DNA of 6,397 nucleotides from Phycisphaerae bacterium (GTDB taxonomy: Bacteria; Planctomycetota; Phycisphaerae; Sedimentisphaerales; SG8-4): assembly GCA_030603035.1 (NCBI GenBank), contig JAUVYQ010000139.1, positions 1 to 6,397 on the forward strand, given 5' to 3'. A program made the position numbers and the translations under genes. Under the pieces are notes generated by a model. It saw only the letters and a list, made by a program, of their open reading frames with translations. It was not told where the DNA came from and ran no database searches. This document shows, in pieces, positions 1 through 4,575 of the stretch (within the stretch, counting starts at the first letter, position 1; each line of letters starts with the position of its first letter).

Positions 1-255
1 TTGCAAGCTCGTGCCGCCAGGTGAAGCCCGATAGATCGCGGTTATTGGAGCGGTACGCCATAAACACGGCGTGCCGATGACCTGTTCGACAATATACGTT
101 CCTTCAGGCGGCGCCGGGCCTGGTGCAAGCGGGCATTCGGAAATGCCTGTAAAAAACAGTAACATTTTTAGCGGAGTTTTTCCCGCGGCCCACGTCCCGG
201 GCGTACAGGCGGCACAATCGATTCCATATTCGGGAGTTTTAAGGACCTGACCCAT
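1..255 (-). CDS. Cysteine-rich phage-like protein, variant copy, 3' part outside the window
   Basis: This is the first 85 codons of a second allele of the gene complete at 5751-6308. The ATG at 255 lies 3 nt after the rep stop, so it is read with rep. Compared with the right-hand copy, 15 of the 85 codons differ: 11 synonymously and 4 with an amino-acid change (Ser/Thr, Ile/Val, Thr/Asp and Ala/Thr). The cysteines are kept, including the CAAC motif near residues 14-17. This copy separates the upstream TTG from the ATG by a frame-shifting extra base, which argues that the ATG is the real start in both copies. The function is unknown; see the complete copy. Confidence 0.85.
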   Translation of the reverse strand, partial: MGQVLKTPEYGIDCAACTPGTWAAGKTPLKMLLFFTGISECPLAPGPAPPEGTYIVEQVIGTPCLWRTAPITAIYRASPGGTSLQ

Positions 256-345
256 TTTTCAACCTGTCCGGGAAAAAAAAGTCGGGTCAATTTTTGGAGG
301 TGGGCGTTCTTCGGCAATGTAGGCATCGTAAACCTGGCGTTCGAC
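1..345. repeat. Left copy of the terminal direct repeat (unit boundary)
   Basis: This segment matches 6054-6397 in the same orientation, with an offset of 6053 that becomes 6052 after a one-base T indel at about 255-259. It covers the 5' part of the cysteine-rich gene and the last codons of rep. I count 18 substitutions, all between 39 and 150, then about 100 identical bases, then the indel and one further substitution near 272. The repeat shows that the window spans slightly more than one full unit of a circular or tandemly repeated element. Confidence 0.95.
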
Positions 346-1260
346 TTCGTCGAGCGAATTTCCGTCGTCGAGCGGTTGATGTAAAAAATAAGCGTTCAAA
401 ATTGCTTGAGAACGCTGGTTTGTTTTTGATAAGTTTACGACGAAATTCCAGGAGCCTACGGACTCCCACTCTGAGGAAGTCTCATCCCGTGCCGGTCTGA
501 GACTGACGTTCTTGGCGGTGCCAAAAACGCCGACGAGGCGGCGGCCTTTTAGAGCTGCGATCATGTCGCAGGCGTCGTCAAGCGAGAATTCCAAAATGTT
601 GCCTGGCTTGACTGCATATCGTGCAATATGCTTTGCAGATTTTTCGGAATCCTCGACGGCTCGGATATCAACTATTTTTGAATCACCCGTTATATCGTTC
701 CACAGCGTAACCAATTCGCTGTGCAGCAAAAAACGGCCGCTTATTAAAACGTGCAAATGCGGATGCCAGAAACCGTCAGCTTTAGATTTTTTGATTTGGA
801 AAAACCACATTCCGCCGAGTACTCGAGACGAGAAAAATTTTCGTTTGCGTAGCTTTTGAAACGACTTGTACAGGTGGTCGATTTGCTCGTTTAGATCCAG
901 ATCCGAATGCTTGATTGTCAAGGTAAGCAATTTTGGATATTTTGTACGGTCAAGCCATGTTTTAGCCTGGGCCGTGATGAATTGTTGTCGCGATTCATTG
1001 CAGATCGGGCAATGCCGAATGTGGCAAGAAGAGGCTTTGACTCGAACTTCACCGGTTTCCCTATGCCTGACGAACCAAGCTAATTCGGAGCATCTATCTA
1101 ATCTATCCAAAAAATCACCGTCTGATCTCTTGCCCAAAAGGAGGTAAATCTCTCTGATTTTCTGGATTTCTACAAAATGCTTTGACCCTTTGAAGGCTCT
1201 ATACGATGACGAGAGCGTTGCGCCGTCAGTTGTTTCTTTGGTATGAACTAAAGGATTCAA
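259..1260 (-). CDS. rep: Rolling-circle replication initiator, HUH endonuclease
   Basis: A protein of about 333 aa that should nick the element's origin and stay linked to the 5' DNA end through a tyrosine. Visible motifs, numbered from the TTG start, are: a Cys/His cluster C-H-x-x-H-C-P-x-C at 79-87, probably zinc-binding; motif 1 LLTLTIKH at about 111-118; motif 2 HPHLHVL at 166-172, whose H168-L-H170 is the metal-binding HUH; and motif 3 RYAVK with catalytic Tyr215 and Lys218. This is the arrangement of single-tyrosine plasmid Reps of the pC194/pUB110 type and relatives. The frame stays open up to a GTG at 1371, but no Shine-Dalgarno precedes that GTG. The TTG at 1260 has GGAGG seven bases upstream, and the 37 residues before it look non-coding. 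Rep follows the integrase in the same direction and precedes the cysteine-rich gene by 2-3 nt. The family call is solid; the exact start is likely. Confidence 0.9.
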   Translation of the reverse strand: MNPLVHTKETTDGATLSSSYRAFKGSKHFVEIQKIREIYLLLGKRSDGDFLDRLDRCSELAWFVRHRETGEVRVKASSCHIRHCPICNESRQQFITAQAKTWLDRTKYPKLLTLTIKHSDLDLNEQIDHLYKSFQKLRKRKFFSSRVLGGMWFFQIKKSKADGFWHPHLHVLISGRFLLHSELVTLWNDITGDSKIVDIRAVEDSEKSAKHIARYAVKPGNILEFSLDDACDMIAALKGRRLVGVFGTAKNVSLRPARDETSSEWESVGSWNFVVNLSKTNQRSQAILNAYFLHQPLDDGNSLDEVERQVYDAYIAEERPPPKIDPTFFSRTG

Positions 1261-1280
1261 AATCGAACCTCCGTTTTCGA

Positions 1281-1310
1281 TGGCGGCGGGCCTATCGCAA
1301 CCCGCCGCCA
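1281..1310 (-). promoter_or_regulatory. Stable hairpin in the leader between integrase and rep
   Basis: A perfect 10-bp inverted repeat (TGGCGGCGGG at 1281-1290, CCCGCCGCCA at 1301-1310) with a 10-nt loop. It lies in the 120-nt gap between the integrase stop and the rep TTG, and ends 9 bases before the GGAGG. No T-run follows, so it is not a typical terminator. It could tune rep translation, protect an mRNA end, or be part of the Rep-recognised origin. Loop and arm bases 1297-1302 (GCAACC) can also pair with 1339-1344 (GGTTGC), giving an alternative fold. Confidence 0.6.
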
Positions 1311-1380
1311 GACTGCTTAGCCGTTTGTGAGCCGCTCCGGTTGCTCTCCAGCAGAGCCGTATCCTGCTCACGAGTTGATA

Positions 1381-1983
1381 TTATTCCAGACTCTTGACCG
1401 CGTTGTCAAGGTCCGTTTGGTTTGGGTGCATATAAATTTGTGTGCTGGCAAGATTCTTATGGCCTAATAACTCCATGACGACACGCACAGGGGACGTACG
1501 CATCAATCTTGATGCAAAGGTGTGCCGGAGCATGTGAGGTGTCACACGTCGCCCCAGGACCCTCTGAGCGGCTCCCTTGATGATCCGCTGGATCTGCACC
1601 GTCGTTACCGGGTGGCGATTGTCGGCCCCTGGTACCGCTGGACAATCGCCGCAGGCTGCCGGACGATACCAGCAGGATTCCCAGCAATCGGTTATTGCCC
1701 CTGCTAAACGTGCAGATATCGGGATGATCCTTTCGGCCTTTGTTTTTGTGTACTCTGCGTCTATCGACAGCCGGAGTAACGGTTTATCGAATTGGCATAG
1801 ATCCGATATCTTCAGCTTGACGACTTCACCAACTCTTAGGCCGGCATCTAACATCAGCAGGACCACCAGCCGATTCCGGAAAGCACGCTTTTCCGGTAAG
1901 CCACGTAAATACCCTGGGCAAAACGCGTAAAGCAATTTTTCCGACTCCTGAACTGACAGGGTTTTTGGGGCGTTTTGTGTCAT
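1381..1983 (-). CDS. Tyrosine recombinase (XerC/D-like), catalytic domain only
   Basis: A 200-aa site-specific recombinase of the lambda-integrase family. The catalytic set is visible: Arg50 (AGLRVGEV), the beta-hairpin lysine Lys82 (or Lys80), His150-x-x-Arg153 (HMLRHTF), His175 (LLGHKN) and the nucleophile Tyr184 (TQIYMHP). Full-length XerC/D-type enzymes are about 300 aa with an N-terminal core-binding domain; here only some 30 residues precede the catalytic fold. The size resembles FimB/FimE-type invertases. An unusual cysteine cluster (C100, C104, C111, C114) sits in the middle and might bind zinc. The ATG at 1983 has AAAGGA seven bases upstream, and a strong promoter lies at 2025-2053. 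As first gene of the integrase-rep module it could integrate or excise the element, resolve multimers, or invert DNA; no attachment site is proven. Confidence 0.93.
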   Translation of the reverse strand: MTQNAPKTLSVQESEKLLYAFCPGYLRGLPEKRAFRNRLVVLLMLDAGLRVGEVVKLKISDLCQFDKPLLRLSIDAEYTKTKAERIIPISARLAGAITDCWESCWYRPAACGDCPAVPGADNRHPVTTVQIQRIIKGAAQRVLGRRVTPHMLRHTFASRLMRTSPVRVVMELLGHKNLASTQIYMHPNQTDLDNAVKSLE

Positions 1984-2024
1984 AATTCATCCTTTCAGCT
2001 AAAGCAACATTTCCTGATCATCGA

Positions 2025-2053
2025 AACATACCTAAATAAACATCGGCTGTCAA
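2025..2053 (-). promoter_or_regulatory. Sigma70-like promoter of the integrase-rep module
   Basis: On the minus strand a perfect -35 TTGACA (2053-2048) is followed after exactly 17 bases by TATGTT (2030-2025). The predicted transcript starts near 2018, about 35 nt before the integrase ATG. The 10-mer AAATAAACAT occurs at 2034-2043 (inside the spacer) and again at 2071-2080, a possible direct-repeat operator. Confidence 0.75.
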
Positions 2054-2087
2054 GGCAAACACACATAAATAAATAAACATTTTTCTT

Positions 2088-2097
2088 GCCGATCGGC
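2088..2097. promoter_or_regulatory. 10-bp palindrome, possible operator
   Basis: GCCGATCGGC is a perfect palindrome about 35 bp upstream of the integrase -35 box. It also overlaps a weak plus-strand promoter candidate (TTGCCG at 2086-2091, CATAAT at 2111-2116, 19-bp spacer). A repressor here could control both directions. This is inference from position and symmetry only. Confidence 0.35.
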
Positions 2098-2404
2098 ATC
2101 TTAAAGGTTGCATAATCGACAGAAAACAACCTACCCGCATTTTTGGCCCGATAACACTTACCGCGGGCCGGGGCTACAGGGGAGCTACGCCGAGACATCC
2201 AGAACGCATCGCATCGTCTACGCCGTCGCAACGCCGGGGGCAAACCGGCCCTTCGCGGCGACAACGGAGCCGCTTCTAAGCAGGCAAAAACACTGGCCCC
2301 GATGAAAGAGAGCCGGGTTGGTTTTTTTGCCCTCCCGTGAAGCGTTGCCCGGCCGGCAGGCCACCGGGCGCCTTTGCCGGCGAGCCTCGCGAGCCGGAGC
2401 TTTT

Positions 2405-2603
2405 GGGACGTGAGTAAAAAACAGCGGTAATTAAATAGCGGCGGCTTGAAGCCGCCATCCTTGCCCGGGCGCTAGCTGTTTTTTAGGTCGCTTACTTGAG
2501 CTGCTGAGGCTTTGCTTTTCTGGCAGATGAATCACGGCACCGCCCGCACTGCCAAAAAGCAAAGCCGCTCTGGTCATAGCTTCAAGCGACCGGCTCACGT
2601 CCC
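2405..2603. ncRNA. Three-way-junction structured element (RNA or ssDNA), strand undecided
   Basis: Three helices abut almost without unpaired bases. P1 pairs 2405-2414 (GGGACGTGAG) with 2594-2603, 10 bp. P2 pairs 2415-2425 (TAAAAAACAGC) with 2475-2485, 11 bp. P3 pairs 2486-2493 (GGTCGCTT) with 2584-2591, 8 bp. All are perfect. P2 holds an inner hairpin at 2440-2456 (GGCGGC/GCCGCC). P3 is prolonged by a helix of about 18 bp, 2508-2526 with 2549-2566, with a single bulged C at 2520 and a 22-nt loop. Only two bases (2592-2593) are unpaired at the junction. This is far more ordered than chance and is not a simple terminator. It could be a structured RNA, a single-strand origin, a packaging signal or a folded single-stranded recombination site. 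I do not recognise a known RNA family. Confidence 0.7.
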
Positions 2604-2752
2604 GTAAGAACAGGTTTTTTTCCCGTGCTGTTGTTGTTGGGGAGCGAAGCGGGGACGGCGGAGCGCAGCGGAGCCGTGTAAAAAAAGCCGCGGCTTGTTA
2701 TGATTGCAGTCCTCGGCGTGCGCGCAGAGTTCAGCCGCGGCGGGGGGGAATG

Positions 2753-2779
2753 GGGGGGGGCCGATTTTAGGCCCCCCCC
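2753..2779. repeat. 10-bp G/C-only hairpin
   Basis: GGGGGGGGCC (2753-2762) pairs with GGCCCCCCCC (2770-2779) around the 7-nt loop GATTTTA. A second G7 run precedes it at about 2742-2748. No T-run follows on either strand, so a classical terminator is unlikely. It is a strong block to polymerases and a place where read errors in homopolymer length are likely. Confidence 0.75.
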
Positions 2780-2844
2780 GGAAACCCATCATGTGCAGAG
2801 TGCCGCGGCGATTCCCGTGAAAGGGGCGGGCCGTAAAATAGGGG

Positions 2845-2887
2845 GCCGTTGGCACGAGCTTGCGTAAGCAAGCGTAATGCCAACGGC
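2845..2887 (+). ncRNA. Two-part hairpin with GTAA tetraloop, part of a possible structured RNA
   Basis: The outer stem GCCGTTGGCA (2845-2854) pairs perfectly with 2878-2887 (10 bp). An asymmetric internal loop follows (CGA at 2855-2857 against GTAA at 2874-2877). The inner stem GCTTGC/GCAAGC (2858-2863 with 2868-2873) closes a GTAA loop. Read as plus-strand RNA, the loop is a GNRA tetraloop, and the CGA/GUAA internal loop resembles a bulged-G (loop E) motif. On the minus strand these special loops disappear. This favours a plus-strand RNA, but only by motif resemblance. Confidence 0.5.
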
Positions 2888-2910
2888 ATCGACGCTGGAA
2901 GCGATACGCA

Positions 2911-2950
2911 TGCCCCGCCGCCGTTTTGCTTTCCGGCGGCGATGCGATGG
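2911..2950. repeat. 40-bp direct repeat with internal hairpin, copy A
   Basis: Copy A of a pair that matches 2988-3027 at 39 of 40 positions, with starts 77 bp apart. Each copy contains a perfect 8-bp stem (CGCCGCCG/CGGCGGCG; here 2916-2923 with 2934-2941) around a T-rich 10-nt loop. The only difference is C2929, which is T at 3006. Both copies end in CGATGCGATGG. Possible roles are initiator-binding repeats or recombination arms. Confidence 0.85.
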
Positions 2951-2987
2951 TGGAACCTGGCGATGAGAACTGGCTTTCGTGCGACTG

Positions 2988-3027
2988 TGCCCCGCCGCCG
3001 TTTTGTTTTCCGGCGGCGATGCGATGG
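2988..3027. repeat. 40-bp direct repeat with internal hairpin, copy B
   Basis: Copy B of the 2911-2950 repeat. The stem is 2993-3000 with 3011-3018, and the loop is TTTTGTTTTC. The single loop difference leaves the stem intact in both copies. Confidence 0.85.
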
Positions 3028-3043
3028 GGGCGGTGTTTGATTC

Positions 3044-3058
3044 GGGCGGGCGGGCGGG
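3044..3058 (+). other. G-quadruplex motif
   Basis: Four GGG runs separated by single C bases (3044-3046, 3048-3050, 3052-3054 and 3056-3058) on the plus strand fit the tightest class of intramolecular G-quadruplex. It lies just past the duplicated hairpins and borders the AT-rich stretch, a setting compatible with an origin region. The role is inferred. Confidence 0.6.
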
Positions 3059-3277
3059 TGAAAGTAAATTTTAATCGTAACCGCAAGCAAAACTGATTTT
3101 GGAATTTTCCTGGTTAACGAGTTTAACGCTTTAAACCGGCAAGCAGTATCAACGGGGATCAGGGAATACCGTCAATGGAAAAATTTTTGAGAAATTTTTT
3201 ATACTGCAAATTTTCGGGGGCATATCTGGTTGCAAAAAAAGGAGATCGGAGCTTAGAAGCGAAGCTGATACGGCTTT

Positions 3278-3292
3278 TTTTCAGGTCCTGCC
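3278..3292 (+). repeat. 15-bp element, inverted copy inside the module 2 promoter
   Basis: TTTTCAGGTCCTGCC occurs here on the plus strand and again on the minus strand at 5736-5722, where it forms most of the spacer of the TTGACT/TATACA promoter. Its core CAGGTCCTG is an odd-length dyad. The shorter TCAGGTCCT also starts the cysteine-rich gene, just after its ATG, in both copies. It could be a regulator-binding site or a recombination core. Confidence 0.5.
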
Positions 3293-3365
3293 GGCTAAAC
3301 CCAGATTTCGAGGTAACAGGCCGCAGGCGGCCCTGTGGTGAAGCGATTCCCGGGACCTGGGAAAG

Positions 3366-3686
3366 CTAACTTGCGATAACTTTGATAGGATTGTTGATGT
3401 GCTCGGTTTTATGATCACTGCGGAGCATGTTTTTGAGATTTGCTCTCTGGTTGTCTAAAGAATTGCGGTTGATGTGGTGTGTAATCATGTTAGCCGGTGT
3501 CCTGGCGATAAGCCGATGCATGTACAACTTGAACACCCGCCTGGGGCCGGTGATCATTGTGTAGGCATACCAAGATCTCCTTTTCCGCTCGACCTCCCAT
3601 TTGTATTTGATGAGGTTGTCGAACAAATCCGAGTCAACAAGTGCGAACTTTTCTTGACCGAGATATATTTTTCGTGGGCGGCTCAA
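3366..3686 (-). CDS. HNH endonuclease, phage homing type
   Basis: A 106-aa protein matching small phage HNH nucleases from end to end. The N-terminal part IYLGQEKFALVDSDLFDNLI (7-26), then KYKW (27-30), is the usual lead-in. MHRLIA (56-61), THHINRNSLDN (69-79) and RANLKN (81-86) form the His-Asn-His core. In the typical V-D-H-I-N-G-N motif the aspartate before the histidine helps hold the metal; here it is His70, so activity may be altered. The start is a TTG at 3686 that overlaps the stop of the upstream lipoprotein-like gene (TTGA). No strong ribosome site precedes it, so translation is probably coupled. It is the last gene of module 2. It could be a selfish homing nuclease, or act in processing replicated DNA as HNH proteins do near phage terminases, but no terminase is present. 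Confidence 0.85.
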   Translation of the reverse strand: MSRPRKIYLGQEKFALVDSDLFDNLIKYKWEVERKRRSWYAYTMITGPRRVFKLYMHRLIARTPANMITHHINRNSLDNQRANLKNMLRSDHKTEHINNPIKVIAS

Positions 3687-4048
3687 GCCTTTGTGAGCTT
3701 CTTTTTAGCGATTACGACGGTTTGCTTTACGCCGGTGCCGGCTCCGTAAAAAGCCAAGAGCGTTGTCAGTACGCTCAAAGGATTCACGGTGCCGGCTGAA
3801 GCGATTGCGAATGCATTTTGAAGGATCAGTTTTCGCAAGCGTTCTTCCTGGTCCAAAGTTGTGAGCTTTAATTCGTACTTTGCGACGAGCGTATCAAGCT
3901 CGATTTGAATCTCTGCCCTGGTTAGCTTGTTGGCAGGGTCGAGGGGGCTGGACACCCTGGCAGGACATCCAGCCGCCCACAAGACCGTTGCCATAGCGAA
4001 AAAGAAAGCGATAATCGTATGAACATTTTTGAGAATGAATTTTTTCAT
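3683..4048 (-). CDS. Putative lipoprotein or membrane-anchored phage protein
   Basis: A 121-aa protein with a basic N-terminus (MKKFILK), a hydrophobic segment at about 9-27 and a lipobox-like A-A-G-C ending at Cys28. This predicts export and lipid attachment, though Ala at position -3 is less common than Leu. Next come a polar, charged helical stretch (about 40-75, with IQIELDTLVAKYELKLTTLD) and a second hydrophobic segment (about 78-103). It then ends in a lysine-rich tail (AKKKLTKA). I do not recognise a family. The two hydrophobic parts with a helix between suggest a role in membrane contact, release or anchoring of a particle, by inference. The ATG at 4048 follows the 51-aa gene by 8 nt with only a weak GGGA site. 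The gene overlaps the HNH start by 4 nt. Confidence 0.8.
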   Translation of the reverse strand: MKKFILKNVHTIIAFFFAMATVLWAAGCPARVSSPLDPANKLTRAEIQIELDTLVAKYELKLTTLDQEERLRKLILQNAFAIASAGTVNPLSVLTTLLAFYGAGTGVKQTVVIAKKKLTKA

Positions 4049-4056
4049 TCTAAAAA

Positions 4057-4212
4057 TTATCCCGATTCGTCGATGTGAGTTGTAAAGTGGCTAGTCATGG
4101 TAACGTCTGCCAAATCTTCAACTTTAGCCTTGACCGCGGCAATAGCCACTCTTGCGGCGGCTTCGTCGGGAACCACTTTACGTAAAGTTATGGTTACAAT
4201 CATTTGGTCCAT
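4057..4212 (-). CDS. 51-aa small protein of unknown function
   Basis: It starts at ATG 4212 with an excellent AAAGGAG nine bases upstream (4227-4221), which overlaps the end of the upstream collar gene. The sequence begins MDQMIVTITLRKVVPDEAAA, continues with an alanine/valine-rich helix to about residue 35, then DVTMTSHFTTHIDESG. The pattern strand-helix-strand suggests a small alpha/beta fold. It sits between the second collar gene and the lipoprotein-like gene with tight spacing, so it is probably co-translated with them. No family is recognised. It is real on the strength of its ribosome site, its placement and its natural residue use. Confidence 0.75.
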   Translation of the reverse strand: MDQMIVTITLRKVVPDEAAARVAIAAVKAKVEDLADVTMTSHFTTHIDESG

Positions 4213-4226
4213 GATAAAAACTCCTT

Positions 4227-4571
4227 TCAGGTTTTCATAATATATGCAAGCGAATGATATGGCGGTAAACTTGAGCCGTTGTTGGTTGTGCCGGTACTTG
4301 GATCCACTGACGAGACCGCCGAGATGTTAGCTCCGCCGGCGATGCTGGCACCGACACCTACAAAATGGCTGTGTCCATCGCCGGTAAACGCGTGATTATG
4401 ATTGACGGCCCCGCCGACGGCATCGACGGCGTAAGTATCACCGGCACCCACGAGGAATTTATTACGCAAATCCGGCGAACCACCAGCCCCGTCGCATAGA
4501 ATGAAACCGGATGGGATCGATGCGATTGAGCCGAACCATTGAATTATTGCGCCTGATGGTAGTGCTGGCAT
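4227..4571 (-). CDS. Phage tail-collar domain protein, second paralogue
   Basis: A 114-aa protein that is essentially one phage tail-collar domain, the host-contact module of many tail fibres. Signature parts are: GAIIQWFGSIASIPSGFILC (7-26) followed by DG; PDLRNKFLVGAGDTYAV (33-49); a histidine-rich turn VNHNHAFTGDGHSH (56-69) of the kind that binds metal in fibre tips; and the usual C-terminal end LPPYHSLAYIMK (102-113). It has no shaft or N-terminal attachment region, unlike fibres of several hundred residues, so it may attach as a separate tip subunit. The ATG at 4571 has TAGGAG nine bases upstream. It starts 4 nt after the first paralogue's stop, and its own 3' end holds the ribosome site of the 51-aa gene. 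Function in adhesion is inferred from the family. Confidence 0.85.
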   Translation of the reverse strand: MPALPSGAIIQWFGSIASIPSGFILCDGAGGSPDLRNKFLVGAGDTYAVDAVGGAVNHNHAFTGDGHSHFVGVGASIAGGANISAVSSVDPSTGTTNNGSSLPPYHSLAYIMKT

Positions 4572-4575
4572 GATT

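Larger units (their letters stand above)
2054..3365. other. About 1.3-kb structured region without a credible gene
   Basis: No open frame here has a convincing start site, a recognised motif or natural-looking residue use. Those present are arginine- and proline-rich by-products of GC-rich repeats. Roughly 2160-3060 is GC-rich and full of inverted repeats, listed separately. Besides those, smaller hairpins are visible at 2145-2169 (GGCCCG/CGGGCC), 2233-2249 (GCCGG/CCGGC), the stretch 2345-2375 (GCCCGG/CCGGGC) and 3317-3335 (a GGCCGC-type dyad). About 3060-3220 turns AT-rich, with long A and T runs. Such a region in a rolling-circle element is expected to hold the double- and single-strand origins and may also encode structured RNA. 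Which function sits where cannot be told from sequence alone. Confidence 0.7.

Noticed and set aside
294..1147. Several plus-strand frames opposite rep
   Set aside because: They are shadows of the rep coding strand; rep has clear HUH motifs in its own frame.
1261..1371. Extension of Rep to a GTG at 1371 (37 more residues)
   Set aside because: No Shine-Dalgarno precedes the GTG, the added residues are arginine-rich and unlike a Rep N-terminus, and a GGAGG sits at the right distance before the in-frame TTG at 1260.
1275..1375. Riboswitch or tRNA-like element in the rep leader
   Set aside because: Some short strings recall the c-di-GMP class I core, but the closing helix and conserved core spacing are missing. 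No tRNA T-arm or anticodon arm can be drawn.
1995..2264. Open frame of 89 codons on the minus strand upstream of the integrase
   Set aside because: It runs through the integrase promoter and has a low-complexity arginine-rich start and no ribosome site.
2911..3027. CRISPR array
   Set aside because: There are only two repeats with a self-complementary 40-bp unit and one 37-bp gap, with no further copies and no cas genes.
2595..3090. Two long overlapping minus-strand frames (163 and 107 codons)
   Set aside because: Their length comes from GC-rich repeats lacking stops. The residues are Arg/Pro repeats encoded by the duplicated hairpins.
3140..3180. Minus-strand promoter TTGACG/GATACT near 3140-3175
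   Set aside because: The spacing is about 19 bp and the -10 box matches poorly; it is possible but below the level I would annotate.
3230..3281. Bidirectional terminator after HNH (hairpin AGCTT/AAGCT near 3250-3266 with T7 or A7 runs on both sides)
   Set aside because: The stem is only 5 bp and lies 8-9 nt away from both runs, so it is too weak to call as a terminator.
2054..3365. Group I or group II intron in the structured region, suggested by the neighbouring HNH gene
   Set aside because: I see no group I core pairing elements, no group II domain V and no reverse transcriptase. The HNH gene is outside the structured part.
3175..3369. 64-codon plus-strand frame with ATG at 3175
   Set aside because: It crosses AT-rich homopolymer runs and an inverted-repeat element, lacks a ribosome site and shows no motif. 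It is the least bad plus-strand candidate but not supportable.
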